A DNA stretch of 10,787 nt from the NCBI GenBank assembly GCA_030743445.1, contig JASLSL010000239.1:1-10787 (forward strand), read 5' to 3'. Both the position numbers and the translations under genes were made by a program. Shown here piece after piece: positions 1 through 5,833 of the stretch. Position 1 is the first letter of the stretch. Each line of letters opens with the position of its first letter. Origin of the DNA: Alphaproteobacteria bacterium (lineage in GTDB: Bacteria; Pseudomonadota; Alphaproteobacteria; UBA8366). The notes beneath the pieces were generated by a model. That model was not told where the DNA came from. It saw nothing but the letters and a program-made list of their open reading frames with translations, and made no database searches.

Positions 1-728
1 GCGACGTAGCGGCCGTCGGGTGAGAAATCCAGGTCCTCGACGTCCTTCCAGTGACCCCACTGGCGCAGCATCTCGCCGCTCTCGACGTTCCACAGCCGGG
101 TCGTGCCGTCGCCGGCCCCTGTCGCTGCGGTCTTGCCGTCGGGTGAGAAGGCGACGGCGATGACATAGGACGGGCGCTTGTGCTTCCAGAGATTCAGCTG
201 CTTGCCGGTTTCGACGTCGTAGAGCCGCGCCTCCTTCCACGAACCGGTCAGCGCCAACCGACTGTCGGGCGAGAAGGCGAGACCGCTGACCGAGCCGAGG
301 TGTTCCCAGACCCGGTCCGCGACCTTGGCGACCGGGCTCTGGTTGGGATAGCGCGCGGCGACCTTGGCCGACCAGCGGATGCGCTCGAGCTTGGAGAGGC
401 GTTCGTATTCTTGGTAGGGGTCGAACGATGCGGATTTGGGCGGCGCGGCCGGCGTTTTCTCTTCGGCGGTCTTTGGGGCAGTCTTTGGGGTGGCTTTCTT
501 GGGCTCCGCCTTCTCGTCGGCGTCGGGCTTCTTTTCGGCCGCCGGCTTGGATTCTTGGGGCTCGGATTTCGAGGGCTTTGATTCCGCTTTTTCTTTGACC
601 GGCTCCTCGGCCCCGGGCCCCCTGGGGGCCTTGGGCGCCTTTTCGGCGGCCGACGCCGCCGCGAGCGGCGCCAGGGCGATCGTCAGGGCGAGGAGGACGG
701 AGCCGAACGAGCGTCGGATCGCCGTCAT
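1..728 (-). CDS. Exported WD40-repeat protein (3' end outside window)
   Basis: The reading frame is open from an ATG at 728 to the window edge, showing 242 complete residues; the C-terminus is missing. Residues 1-27 form a Sec-type signal peptide: an Arg-Arg N-region, a hydrophobic Leu/Ala core and an Ala-Ser-Ala cleavage site. Residues 28-100 are a low-complexity linker rich in Lys, Pro, Glu and Ala. From about 139 come WD40 blades, shown by three AFSPD/FSPDG motifs (151-155, 194-198, 235-239), each followed by a Trp-Lys or Gly-Asp turn, and LWNVESG or LYDVETG ends. WD40 propellers are binding scaffolds; an exported one probably acts in the periplasm. No partner is evident. An in-frame ATG at 758 is possible but would push the signal peptide inward, so 728 is preferred; neither start has a strong ribosome site. 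It lies 53 bases after trcR on the same strand and may be co-transcribed. Confidence 0.85.
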   Translation of the reverse strand, partial: MTAIRRSFGSVLLALTIALAPLAAASAAEKAPKAPRGPGAEEPVKEKAESKPSKSEPQESKPAAEKKPDADEKAEPKKATPKTAPKTAEEKTPAAPPKSASFDPYQEYERLSKLERIRWSAKVAARYPNQSPVAKVADRVWEHLGSVSGLAFSPDSRLALTGSWKEARLYDVETGKQLNLWKHKRPSYVIAVAFSPDGKTAATGAGDGTTRLWNVESGEMLRQWGHWKDVEDLDFSPDGRYV

Positions 729-781
729 ATCTTTGTCGAAACTCTCTGCCGCGTGCATTCGACCGTCAGTATGATTGCCGA

Positions 782-1393
782 TCAGTAGGAAGGCTCCCCC
801 CCCAGTGGCGGATATTCCCCGGGCAGGGGTTCCGGCGTCGGATCGGGCTCCGGCGGTGGGGCCGGCTGACGGCCCGCCTTGATCGCCTTGGCGATTGCCG
901 CCGCCATGTCCTTGCGCGAGGCCAATCCCAATTCGATCGGGCTGCGCGGCCGCATGTTCGGTGTGTTCTTGTGGGTGCGGTCGCGCACCGCGTTGATCGT
1001 CGGCTTGGTGGTGCCGATCAACCGACCGATCTGGGCGTCGGTCAGCTCCGGGTGGTGGCGTAGCAGCCAAGCGATGGCGTCCGGCTTGTCCTGGCGCTTG
1101 GAGAGCGGCGTATAGCGAGGTCCCTTGGGTCGGGCGACCGGCTGCGGGATATCGCTCTTGGCGATCTGCAGACGGGCCTCGGGGTCGGCTTCGCAGCGCA
1201 CGATCTCTTCCTTGCTCAGCTGCCCGTTCACGATCGGGTCGAGCCCCTGCATCCCGATCGCGACTTCCTCGTCGGCGATCGCCTGCACCTCGAGTGGATG
1301 AAGGCCGCAGAATTCCGAGATCTGGTCGAAAGTAAGACCGGTGTTCTCAACCAGCCATACGGCAGTCGCCTGCGGCATCAACGGTTGTGTCAT
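782..1393 (-). CDS. trcR: TrcR / DUF1013 family cell-cycle regulator
   Basis: This 203-residue protein matches the alphaproteobacterial DUF1013 family, now usually named TrcR, a predicted cell-cycle transcriptional regulator. Two helix-turn-helix-like stretches are visible: residues 20-40 (LTFDQISEFCGLHPLEVQAI) and 117-138 (LTDAQIGRLIGTTKPTINAV), the second followed by a basic run and the family-typical RPRSPIELGL near 149-158. The tail after residue 177 is Pro/Glu-rich and probably disordered. The frame stays open upstream to 1492, but the ATG at 1393 is chosen because GGAG lies seven bases before it and the MTQPLMP start is family-like. A sigma-70 promoter sits at 1452-1480. Family assignment is from recognition of the sequence; the regulatory role is known for the family only and is inferred here. 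Confidence 0.88.
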   Translation of the reverse strand: MTQPLMPQATAVWLVENTGLTFDQISEFCGLHPLEVQAIADEEVAIGMQGLDPIVNGQLSKEEIVRCEADPEARLQIAKSDIPQPVARPKGPRYTPLSKRQDKPDAIAWLLRHHPELTDAQIGRLIGTTKPTINAVRDRTHKNTPNMRPRSPIELGLASRKDMAAAIAKAIKAGRQPAPPPEPDPTPEPLPGEYPPLGGEPSY

Positions 1394-1451
1394 GTGAGTC
1401 TCCAGCAGCGTCCGGCCCTGGTTTCGGGCCCGCGTGGTCGCGTTAGCCGAA

Positions 1452-1480
1452 TATATAGTGCGCCGTTGCCCGCAACGCAA
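1452..1480 (-). promoter_or_regulatory. Sigma-70 promoter of trcR with overlapping palindrome
   Basis: Read on the minus strand, TTGCGT (1480-1475) and TATATA (1457-1452) are separated by exactly 17 bases, giving an untranslated leader of about 50 bases before the trcR ATG. A perfect 14-base palindrome, CGTTGC-CC-GCAACG (1464-1477), fills the spacer and touches the -35 box, a position suited to a repressor. A second small inverted repeat, GCTAT-GCA-ATAGC (1484-1496), lies just upstream. The hexamers and spacing are seen directly; activity and the binding protein are inferred. Confidence 0.6.
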
Positions 1481-1504
1481 AGGGCTATGCAATAGCGGTC
1501 CGCC

Positions 1505-2512
1505 TCATGCACCATCCACCGTCAGCACGATCTTGCCGATATGGGCGCTCGATTCCATCAGCGCGTGGGCCGTCGCGGCTTCGGCCAGCGGGAAGGTCCC
1601 GTGGATCACCGGTTTGACCGAACCGTCCGCCAACAGCGGCCAGACATTGTCGCGAAGCTCGGCCGCGATCCCCGCCTTGGCCTCAATCGACTGGGCCCTG
1701 AGCGTCGAGGCGGTGATCGTCTGGCGCTTGACCATGAAACGGGCGAGATTGAGCTCGGCCTTCGACCCCTCCAGGAACGCGATGATCGCGAGCCGGCCGT
1801 CTGTCGCCAGGCTGTCGATGTTCTTCTGGATGTAGTCGCCGCCGACCATGTCGAGGATAACGTCGACACCACGTTTTGCGGTCGCCTCGCGGACCGCTTC
1901 CGCCCAATCCTCCTCGCGGTAGTTGATCGCCCGGTCGGCGCCGAGCGCGGTGCAAGCCTCGCATTTCTCGGCCGAGCCCGCGGTCGTCAGCACCAAGCTC
2001 GCGCCGAACGCCTTGGCGAGTTGGATCGCGGTCGTGCCGATGCCGCTCGATCCGCCATGCACCAAAAAGCTTTCGCCGGCGCGAAGCCCCGCGCGCTGGA
2101 AGACGTTGCACCAGACGGTGAAGAAGGTTTCGGGTACCGCGGCGGCCTCGACCATGGCGAACCCTTTCGGCACCGGCAGGCAGTGCGCCCCGGGGGCGAG
2201 GCAGTACTCGGCATATCCACCGCCCGGCGTCAGGGCGCAAACCGCATCGCCGACCGCGACGCCTGCCGCACCGTCGCCGAGGGCCACGACCTCGCCCGCG
2301 ACCTCGAGCCCCGGCAGGTCAGACTGTCCCTCGGGCGGCGGGTAGCGGCCGGCGCGCTGGATCGCGTCCGGCCGGTTGACCCCGGCGGCGGCGACCCGAA
2401 TCAGCGCCTCGCCGGGACCCGGTTCCGGCACCGGGCGGGTCGCCGGCTTGAGGACATCGGGGCCGCCGGGCTCGCTGATTTCGACCACGGTCATGGTGTC
2501 GGGGAGAGGCAT
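1505..2512 (-). CDS. NAD(P)H quinone oxidoreductase, PIG3/zeta-crystallin type
   Basis: This 335-residue protein is a medium-chain dehydrogenase/reductase of the zinc-free zeta-crystallin branch, closest by pattern to the PIG3 quinone oxidoreductases. Members reduce quinones or related enones with NADPH in the cytoplasm. The N-terminal GroES-like catalytic domain includes GVNRPDAIQRAGRYPPP (44-60) and PGLEVAGEV (67-75); the Rossmann domain has the nucleotide-binding turn HGGSSGIG at 152-159 followed by TTAIQLAKAFGA. Length is normal for the family. The ATG at 2512 is preferred over the in-frame ATG at 2494 because GGAG lies seven bases upstream. It is divergent from the DUF1192 gene; a palindrome lies between them. 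Its stop is 111 bases from the trcR start, and no clear terminator was seen. The physiological substrate cannot be told from sequence. Confidence 0.9.
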   Translation of the reverse strand: MPLPDTMTVVEISEPGGPDVLKPATRPVPEPGPGEALIRVAAAGVNRPDAIQRAGRYPPPEGQSDLPGLEVAGEVVALGDGAAGVAVGDAVCALTPGGGYAEYCLAPGAHCLPVPKGFAMVEAAAVPETFFTVWCNVFQRAGLRAGESFLVHGGSSGIGTTAIQLAKAFGASLVLTTAGSAEKCEACTALGADRAINYREEDWAEAVREATAKRGVDVILDMVGGDYIQKNIDSLATDGRLAIIAFLEGSKAELNLARFMVKRQTITASTLRAQSIEAKAGIAAELRDNVWPLLADGSVKPVIHGTFPLAEAATAHALMESSAHIGKIVLTVDGA

Positions 2513-2577
2513 GGCGCTGCTCCGGGGAGGGGTTTGAAGCGTGTCGAAGGGGTTGCAGGTTTATCCCCTTGGGATCA

Positions 2578-2593
2578 CACTTGCAAGCAAGTG
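2578..2593. promoter_or_regulatory. Perfect palindrome, candidate operator
   Basis: CACTTGC-AA-GCAAGTG is a perfect inverted repeat of two seven-base arms in the 106-base divergent space between the quinone oxidoreductase and the DUF1192 gene. On the minus strand the TTGCAA inside it could act as a -35 box for the oxidoreductase, with a weak -10 (TAAACC) 17 bases on. This would let a dimeric regulator block that promoter. It shares the core TTGC-NN-GCAA with the palindrome in the trcR promoter. Operator function is inferred. Confidence 0.45.
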
Positions 2594-2618
2594 GGAAGCG
2601 CATACCGGAGGACGGGAT

Positions 2619-2804
2619 ATGTCGGAAGAGCAGGACCTGGAGCCGCGGACTTTACGGCCGAAACCGACCAATCTCGACGACCTGTCGATCAACGATTTAA
2701 AGGAATATATCGCCGAGTTGGAGATCGAAATCGACCGGGTCCAGCGCGACATCGCAGACAAGGAATCGAAAATGGTCGAGGCCCAGGCGGCGTTCAAGAC
2801 GTGA
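2619..2804 (+). CDS. DUF1192 family small coiled-coil protein
   Basis: A 61-residue protein matching the alphaproteobacterial DUF1192 family, whose function is unknown. Residues 1-20 are charged and probably flexible; the hallmark is NLDDLSINDLKEYIAELEIE (18-37) leading into a heptad-like helix to about residue 58, with Ile/Leu at core positions and acidic/basic flanks, so a short coiled coil is likely. The start at 2619 is fixed by a strong GGAGG at 2607-2611 with seven bases of spacing; the longer open frame beginning at 2541 lacks such a site. No signal peptide or membrane segment. It stands alone on the plus strand, divergent from the oxidoreductase, with a non-coding region downstream. 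Confidence 0.85.
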   Translation: MSEEQDLEPRTLRPKPTNLDDLSINDLKEYIAELEIEIDRVQRDIADKESKMVEAQAAFKT

Positions 2805-2847
2805 CGCCGCGAGGCCGCCCGATCACCGCTGCGGCGCTTGGCCGTTT

Positions 2848-2883
2848 GTAATAAAATTACGCGGTTTGTTAACCATTCTTTAG
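2848..2883 (+). promoter_or_regulatory. CtrA-like box with adjacent AT-rich palindrome
   Basis: TTAA-N7-TTAG at 2869-2883, containing the half-site TTAACCAT, closely resembles the CtrA recognition sequence TTAA-N7-TTAA of Alphaproteobacteria. Just upstream is a perfect small palindrome, GTAAT-AAA-ATTAC (2848-2860). The box lies about where a -35 region would fall for a transcript starting near 2905, with TTAAAA or TAAAAA (2894-2900) as a weak -10. CtrA control is inferred from motif and position. Confidence 0.4.
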
Positions 2884-2900
2884 GAATTGGCGCTTAAAAA

Positions 2901-3010
2901 TGTAGACGGCGCTTCACGCCCCTGAAGTGCCCTGTCGGGGACATCCACCCCACCCCGACTTTATACCTCCCTGTCCAACTCGGGCCGCCTTTGAGCGGCT
3001 CTTTTTTTTT
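2901..3010 (+). ncRNA. Candidate small RNA with three hairpins and intrinsic terminator
   Basis: After an AT-rich promoter-like stretch, three consecutive hairpins can be drawn. The first pairs GGCGCTTCA (2908-2916) with TGAAGTGCC (2923-2931), one G-U included. The second pairs GTCGGGG (2934-2940) with CCCCGAC (2953-2959). The third is the terminator at 2982-3010. The loop of the second (ATCCACCCCA) and the linker 2965-2974 (ACCTCCCTGT) are pyrimidine-rich and complementary to Shine-Dalgarno sequences, as in several trans-acting small RNAs of this class. No convincing protein frame covers it. The 5' end is a guess. It could instead be the 3' leader-out of the DUF1192 transcript. I do not recognise it as a named RNA family. 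Confidence 0.45.
2982..3010 (+). terminator. Intrinsic terminator
   Basis: GCCGC (2984-2988) pairs with GCGGC (2995-2999), extended by one G-U and one G-C pair, with a six-base loop. It is followed by nine consecutive T (3002-3010). It ends the transcript coming from the candidate small RNA or from the DUF1192 gene. Confidence 0.8.
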
Positions 3011-3037
3011 GACGGCCTCCGGCAACGCGGCTAGGCT
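3009..3037 (+). promoter_or_regulatory. Probable metY promoter
   Basis: TTGACG (3009-3014) and TAGGCT (3032-3037) are separated by exactly 17 bases. The -35 overlaps the end of the preceding terminator T-tract. Transcription would start near 3044, giving a leader of about 130 bases before metY. The -10 matches the consensus at only three of six positions, so this is moderate evidence. Confidence 0.45.
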
Positions 3038-3043
3038 ATCCGT

Positions 3044-3173
3044 CGCTCGCAAGTTGGACAGGTGAGGCAAAAAACAAAGGGGCCGCTCTCGGGCGGCCCC
3101 GTCCAATTTGCCCATCTATTATCGATCGGCGCGCCGGCCCCGCCCGGCGAGCCTGGCCGGGAGGCCTTTCGCC
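3044..3173 (+). promoter_or_regulatory. Structured 5' leader of metY, possible riboregulator
   Basis: Three helices can be drawn. P1 pairs AAGTTGGAC (3051-3059) with GTCCAATTT (3101-3109), one G-U. P2, nested inside and abutting P1, pairs GGGGCCGC (3079-3086) with GCGGCCCC (3093-3100), leaving a 19-base A-rich single strand (3060-3078). P3 pairs CCCGGC (3143-3148) with GCCGGG (3156-3161) and covers half of the metY ribosome site GGGAGG (3159-3164). An alternative pairing, GGCAAA (3067-3072 region) with TTTGCC (3107-3112), competes with P1. No SAM-II motif was recognised. Switching is inferred only. Confidence 0.35.
3068..3100 (-). terminator. Terminator-like hairpin facing left
   Basis: On the minus strand the perfect eight-base stem 3100-3093/3086-3079 with a six-base loop is followed by TTTGTTTTTT, the pattern of an intrinsic terminator. 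Its core strongly resembles the plus-strand terminator at 2982-3010, and the two point at each other. No minus-strand gene to its right is evident, because metY is on the plus strand, so it may end an antisense RNA or may act only as the P2 helix of the metY leader. Confidence 0.45.
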
Positions 3174-4475
3174 ATGGTGAAACCCGATTACCTGAAACCC
3201 GCGACGCTGGCATTGCACGCGGGCCAGCAACCCGACCCGGTGACCGGCGCGCGCGCCCAGCCGATCTACCAGACCACGTCCTATGTGTTCGACGACGCCG
3301 ACCATGCGGCGGCCCTGTTCAACCTCGAGGTCGCCGGTCACATCTACACGCGGATTTCCAACCCCACGGTCGCGGTGCTCGAAGAGCGGATCGCGGCGCT
3401 CGAGGACGGGGTTGGGACGCTGTGCACGGCGAGCGGGCAGGCGGCCCTCCACCTCGCGGTCGTGACGTTGATGGGTCAAGGCGGACACATCGTCTCGTCG
3501 TCCTCGCTCTACGGCGGGACGACCAACATGTTCAACTACACCCTGCCGCGTTTCGGCATCACCGCGACCTTCGTCGACCCGCGCGACCACGACGGGTTCC
3601 GGAACGCGATTCGCGCGGACACGCGCCTCGTCTTTGGCGAGGTGATCGGCAATCCCGGGCTCGAGATATTCGACCTCGAGGCGGTCGCCGGGATCGCGCA
3701 CGACGCGGGACTGCCGTTGATGATCGATTCGACCTTTGCCACGCCTTACCTCTGCCGGCCGTTCGACTTCGGCACCGACATCGTCATGCATTCGGCGACC
3801 AAGTGGCTCGGCGGCCATGGCGTCGCGATCGGCGGCGCCCTGGTCGACGCCGGCCGGTTCGACTGGTTGGCAAGCGACAAGTTCCCGACCCTGACGGAAC
3901 CCTATGACGGCTATCACGGGGTCAACTTCGCCGAGGAGTACGGCCCCGCGGCCTTCATCATGCGTGCCCGGTTGGAGGGCATGCGCGACTTCGGCCCCTG
4001 CATGAGCCCGACCAACGCCTTCCATATCCTCCAGGGCGTCGAGACCCTGCCGATGCGGATGGACCGCCATGTCGCCAATGCGGAGAAGGTCGCCGAATTC
4101 CTCTCGACCCACGACGCCGTCGCCTGGGTCAATCATCCGAGCCTGAAGAACCATCCCGACACCGCGCTGGTAAAGAAGTACCTGCCGCGCGGCGCCGGTT
4201 CGATCGTCTGCTTCGGGGTCAAGGGCGGGCGCGCGGAGGGCGCCAAGGTGATTGAGACGGTCGACCTGTTCTCGCATCTCGCCAATGTCGGCGACGCCAA
4301 GTCGCTGATCCTGCACCCGGCGTCGACGACACACCAGCAGCTGACGCCCGAACAGTTGAAGGGGGCGGGGATCGGCGAGGATTTGATCCGGCTTTCGGTC
4401 GGTCTCGAGGACACGGACGATCTGATCGGCGATCTCGGTCGCGCAATCGAGGCCTCGCAGCGCAAGAGGAAATAG
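3174..4475 (+). CDS. metY: O-acetylhomoserine aminocarboxypropyltransferase (sulfhydrylase)
   Basis: A 433-residue PLP enzyme of the Cys/Met metabolism family that makes homocysteine from O-acetylhomoserine and sulfide, in the cytoplasm. Visible landmarks: the PLP-phosphate and substrate motif YTRISNPT (58-65), SGQAALH (87-93), Tyr113 that stacks on the cofactor, the PLP-nitrogen aspartate in MIDSTF (Asp185), and the Schiff-base lysine in HSATKWLGGHG (Lys210). The C-terminal HPASTTHQQL and IRLSVGLED motifs are intact. The length, with the extra insertions after residue 220, fits MetY rather than the shorter MetZ (about 390 residues), so acetyl- rather than succinylhomoserine is the likelier substrate. 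The start follows GGGAGG with nine bases of spacing. It heads an operon with the next two genes and has a structured leader. Confidence 0.93.
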   Translation: MVKPDYLKPATLALHAGQQPDPVTGARAQPIYQTTSYVFDDADHAAALFNLEVAGHIYTRISNPTVAVLEERIAALEDGVGTLCTASGQAALHLAVVTLMGQGGHIVSSSSLYGGTTNMFNYTLPRFGITATFVDPRDHDGFRNAIRADTRLVFGEVIGNPGLEIFDLEAVAGIAHDAGLPLMIDSTFATPYLCRPFDFGTDIVMHSATKWLGGHGVAIGGALVDAGRFDWLASDKFPTLTEPYDGYHGVNFAEEYGPAAFIMRARLEGMRDFGPCMSPTNAFHILQGVETLPMRMDRHVANAEKVAEFLSTHDAVAWVNHPSLKNHPDTALVKKYLPRGAGSIVCFGVKGGRAEGAKVIETVDLFSHLANVGDAKSLILHPASTTHQQLTPEQLKGAGIGEDLIRLSVGLEDTDDLIGDLGRAIEASQRKRK

Positions 4476-4478
4476 CGC

Positions 4479-5279
4479 ATGTGGATCGAAGTCGATGGTG
4501 TGCGTGCCTTCGCGAATACCGGCGGGCGGGACTTCTATCCCGATCTTCCGGCCGTGGTGTTCGTGCACGGCGCCGGCATGGACCACACGATCTGGCAACA
4601 GCAGACGCGCTACTTCGCCCATCACGGCCGCTCGGTGCTGGCGATCGACCTGCCGGGCCACGGGCGCAGCGACGGCGAGCCGCTGGCGACGATCTCCGGT
4701 CTCAACGATTGGCTGATCGCCCTGTTGGACGTGGTCGGGGCCGAGACGGTGGCGTTCGTCGGACATTCGATGGGCGCGCTTGCGGCGCTCGAGACCGCGG
4801 CGCGGCATCCCGCGCGGGTCTCGGCATTGGCGCTGCTCGGCGCCACGCCCGAAATTCCGGTCCACGACGACTTGCTCGATGCGGCCGAGGCCGACGACCA
4901 CATGGCGGTCGATCTGATCGTCTCGTGGGCGCATGGCCAGCGGACCCACAAGGGCGGCAACATTGCGCCCGGCATTTGGCTGATGGGCGGCGGCGGCCGA
5001 TTGCTGGAACGCGGCGCGCCAGGCGTGCTGGGAATCGACCTCAAGGCCTGCAACGACTACGCGGATGGGCTCGACGCGGCGGCTAAGGTCGAATGCCCGA
5101 CCCTGCTGCTGCTTGGCGAGGCCGACCGCATGACCCCGGCGCGCAACGCCGGCCCCTTGGAGGAGGCGATCGCCGATTGCCGCAAGATCGTCTTGCCCGA
5201 GGCCGGGCACATGATGACCGTCGAGGCGCCGCGCGAGACGCTGAAGGCGCTGCATCAATTCATAGATGCCGTGGCATGA
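4479..5279 (+). CDS. Alpha/beta hydrolase
   Basis: A 266-residue protein of the alpha/beta-hydrolase fold. The oxyanion region is VFVHGAGMDHTIW (27-39), the nucleophile elbow is GHSMG with Ser97, the acid is Asp216 in GEADRMTP, and the base is His244 in EAGHMM, so the triad is complete. IDLPGHGRSDG (56-66) is the usual strand-4 motif. No signal peptide; probably cytoplasmic esterase, lactonase or acyl-transfer-like hydrolase, substrate unknown. It starts three bases after the metY stop, with AGAGGA about ten bases before its ATG, and its stop overlaps the next gene by ATGA. The coupling suggests joint expression with metY, but I see no direct pathway link. Confidence 0.92.
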   Translation: MWIEVDGVRAFANTGGRDFYPDLPAVVFVHGAGMDHTIWQQQTRYFAHHGRSVLAIDLPGHGRSDGEPLATISGLNDWLIALLDVVGAETVAFVGHSMGALAALETAARHPARVSALALLGATPEIPVHDDLLDAAEADDHMAVDLIVSWAHGQRTHKGGNIAPGIWLMGGGGRLLERGAPGVLGIDLKACNDYADGLDAAAKVECPTLLLLGEADRMTPARNAGPLEEAIADCRKIVLPEAGHMMTVEAPRETLKALHQFIDAVA

Positions 5280-5710
5280 GCGAAGACACCCTGCCGCGGC
5301 GGTCCGACTACGTTTACTTCCGGCAAATTCCGACGCGCTGGATGGACAACGACGTCTACGGCCACGTCAATAACGTGATCTACTATTCCTGGTTCGATAC
5401 GGCGGTGAACGGTTGGCTAATCGGGAACGGCCTGCTCGACCTCGAAACCTCCGAGATCGTCGGCATCGTGGTCGCGACCGAATGCACCTACCACAAGGAA
5501 TTCACCTTTCCCCAAATGGTCGAGGCCGGGCTCCGGGTCGACCGGCTCGGCAATTCGAGCGTGACCTACGGCGTCGGCCTGTTCCACGAAGGCGACGACG
5601 ACCCGGCCGCGACCGGGACCTTCGTCCACGTCTATACCGAGCGCGCGACCCGCAAGCCGGTGCCGATCCCCGATGACGTGCGCCGGATGATGGAAACCCT
5701 GAAGGTCTGA
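5276..5710 (+). CDS. Hotdog-fold acyl-CoA thioesterase (4HBT type)
   Basis: A 144-residue protein of the YbgC/FadM-like 4-hydroxybenzoyl-CoA thioesterase family, which cleaves acyl-CoA thioesters. The hallmark is TRWMDNDVYGHVNNVIYYSW (20-39): Asp26 aligns with the catalytic aspartate, and GHVNN followed by YYSWFDTA is typical. TYHKEFTFP (71-79) and the final-strand THVHVYTER-like segment (115-123, here TFVHVYTER) complete the fold. Length is standard. The start is the ATG inside the ATGA overlap with the hydrolase, implying translational coupling; the longer frame from 5093 runs out of register inside that gene and is not used. Natural substrate unknown. Confidence 0.92.
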   Translation: MSEDTLPRRSDYVYFRQIPTRWMDNDVYGHVNNVIYYSWFDTAVNGWLIGNGLLDLETSEIVGIVVATECTYHKEFTFPQMVEAGLRVDRLGNSSVTYGVGLFHEGDDDPAATGTFVHVYTERATRKPVPIPDDVRRMMETLKV

Positions 5711-5743
5711 GCCAATGAAAAAGGGCGCGCCCGGATGGACGAG

Positions 5744-5823
5744 CCCCGAAATTTCGGGGACACGATGGCGAAGGTTATTACCAATCAGCACCTTCTCGCC
5801 TGTATCGTGTCCCCGTAATTTTC
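5744..5823. repeat. Long imperfect palindrome, REP/MITE-like
   Basis: GAAATTTCGGGGACACGAT (5748-5766) and the near-complementary arm at 5804-5823 form a long hairpin; its 12-base core CGGGGACACGAT/ATCGTGTCCCCG is perfect. Inside, GGCGA (5767-5771) pairs with TCGCC (5796-5800) and AGGT (5772-5775) with ACCT (5790-5793), with small bulges and a 14-base loop. The left foot is itself a 16-base palindrome, CCCCGAAATTTCGGGG (5744-5759). It fills the space between two convergent genes and has no T-tract, so it is not a standard terminator. GGGGACAC-type palindromes of this kind are, as I recall, dispersed in proteobacterial genomes and accompany Y1_Tnp genes; one such gene is 1.5 kb away. Confidence 0.6.
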
Positions 5824-5833
5824 AGCCGGCCGA

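Noticed and set aside
1541..2851. 436-residue plus-strand open frame
   Set aside because: Antisense to the quinone oxidoreductase and overlapping the DUF1192 gene in another frame; composition is typical of a shadow frame.
3044..3173. SAM-II riboswitch before metY
   Set aside because: Looked for because it is common before alphaproteobacterial methionine genes, but the conserved pseudoknot motifs were not found.
3036..5258. 740-residue minus-strand open frame
   Set aside because: It runs antisense to metY and the hydrolase, is rich in Arg, Gly and Asp as expected for an out-of-frame reading of GC-rich genes, and shows no recognisable domain.
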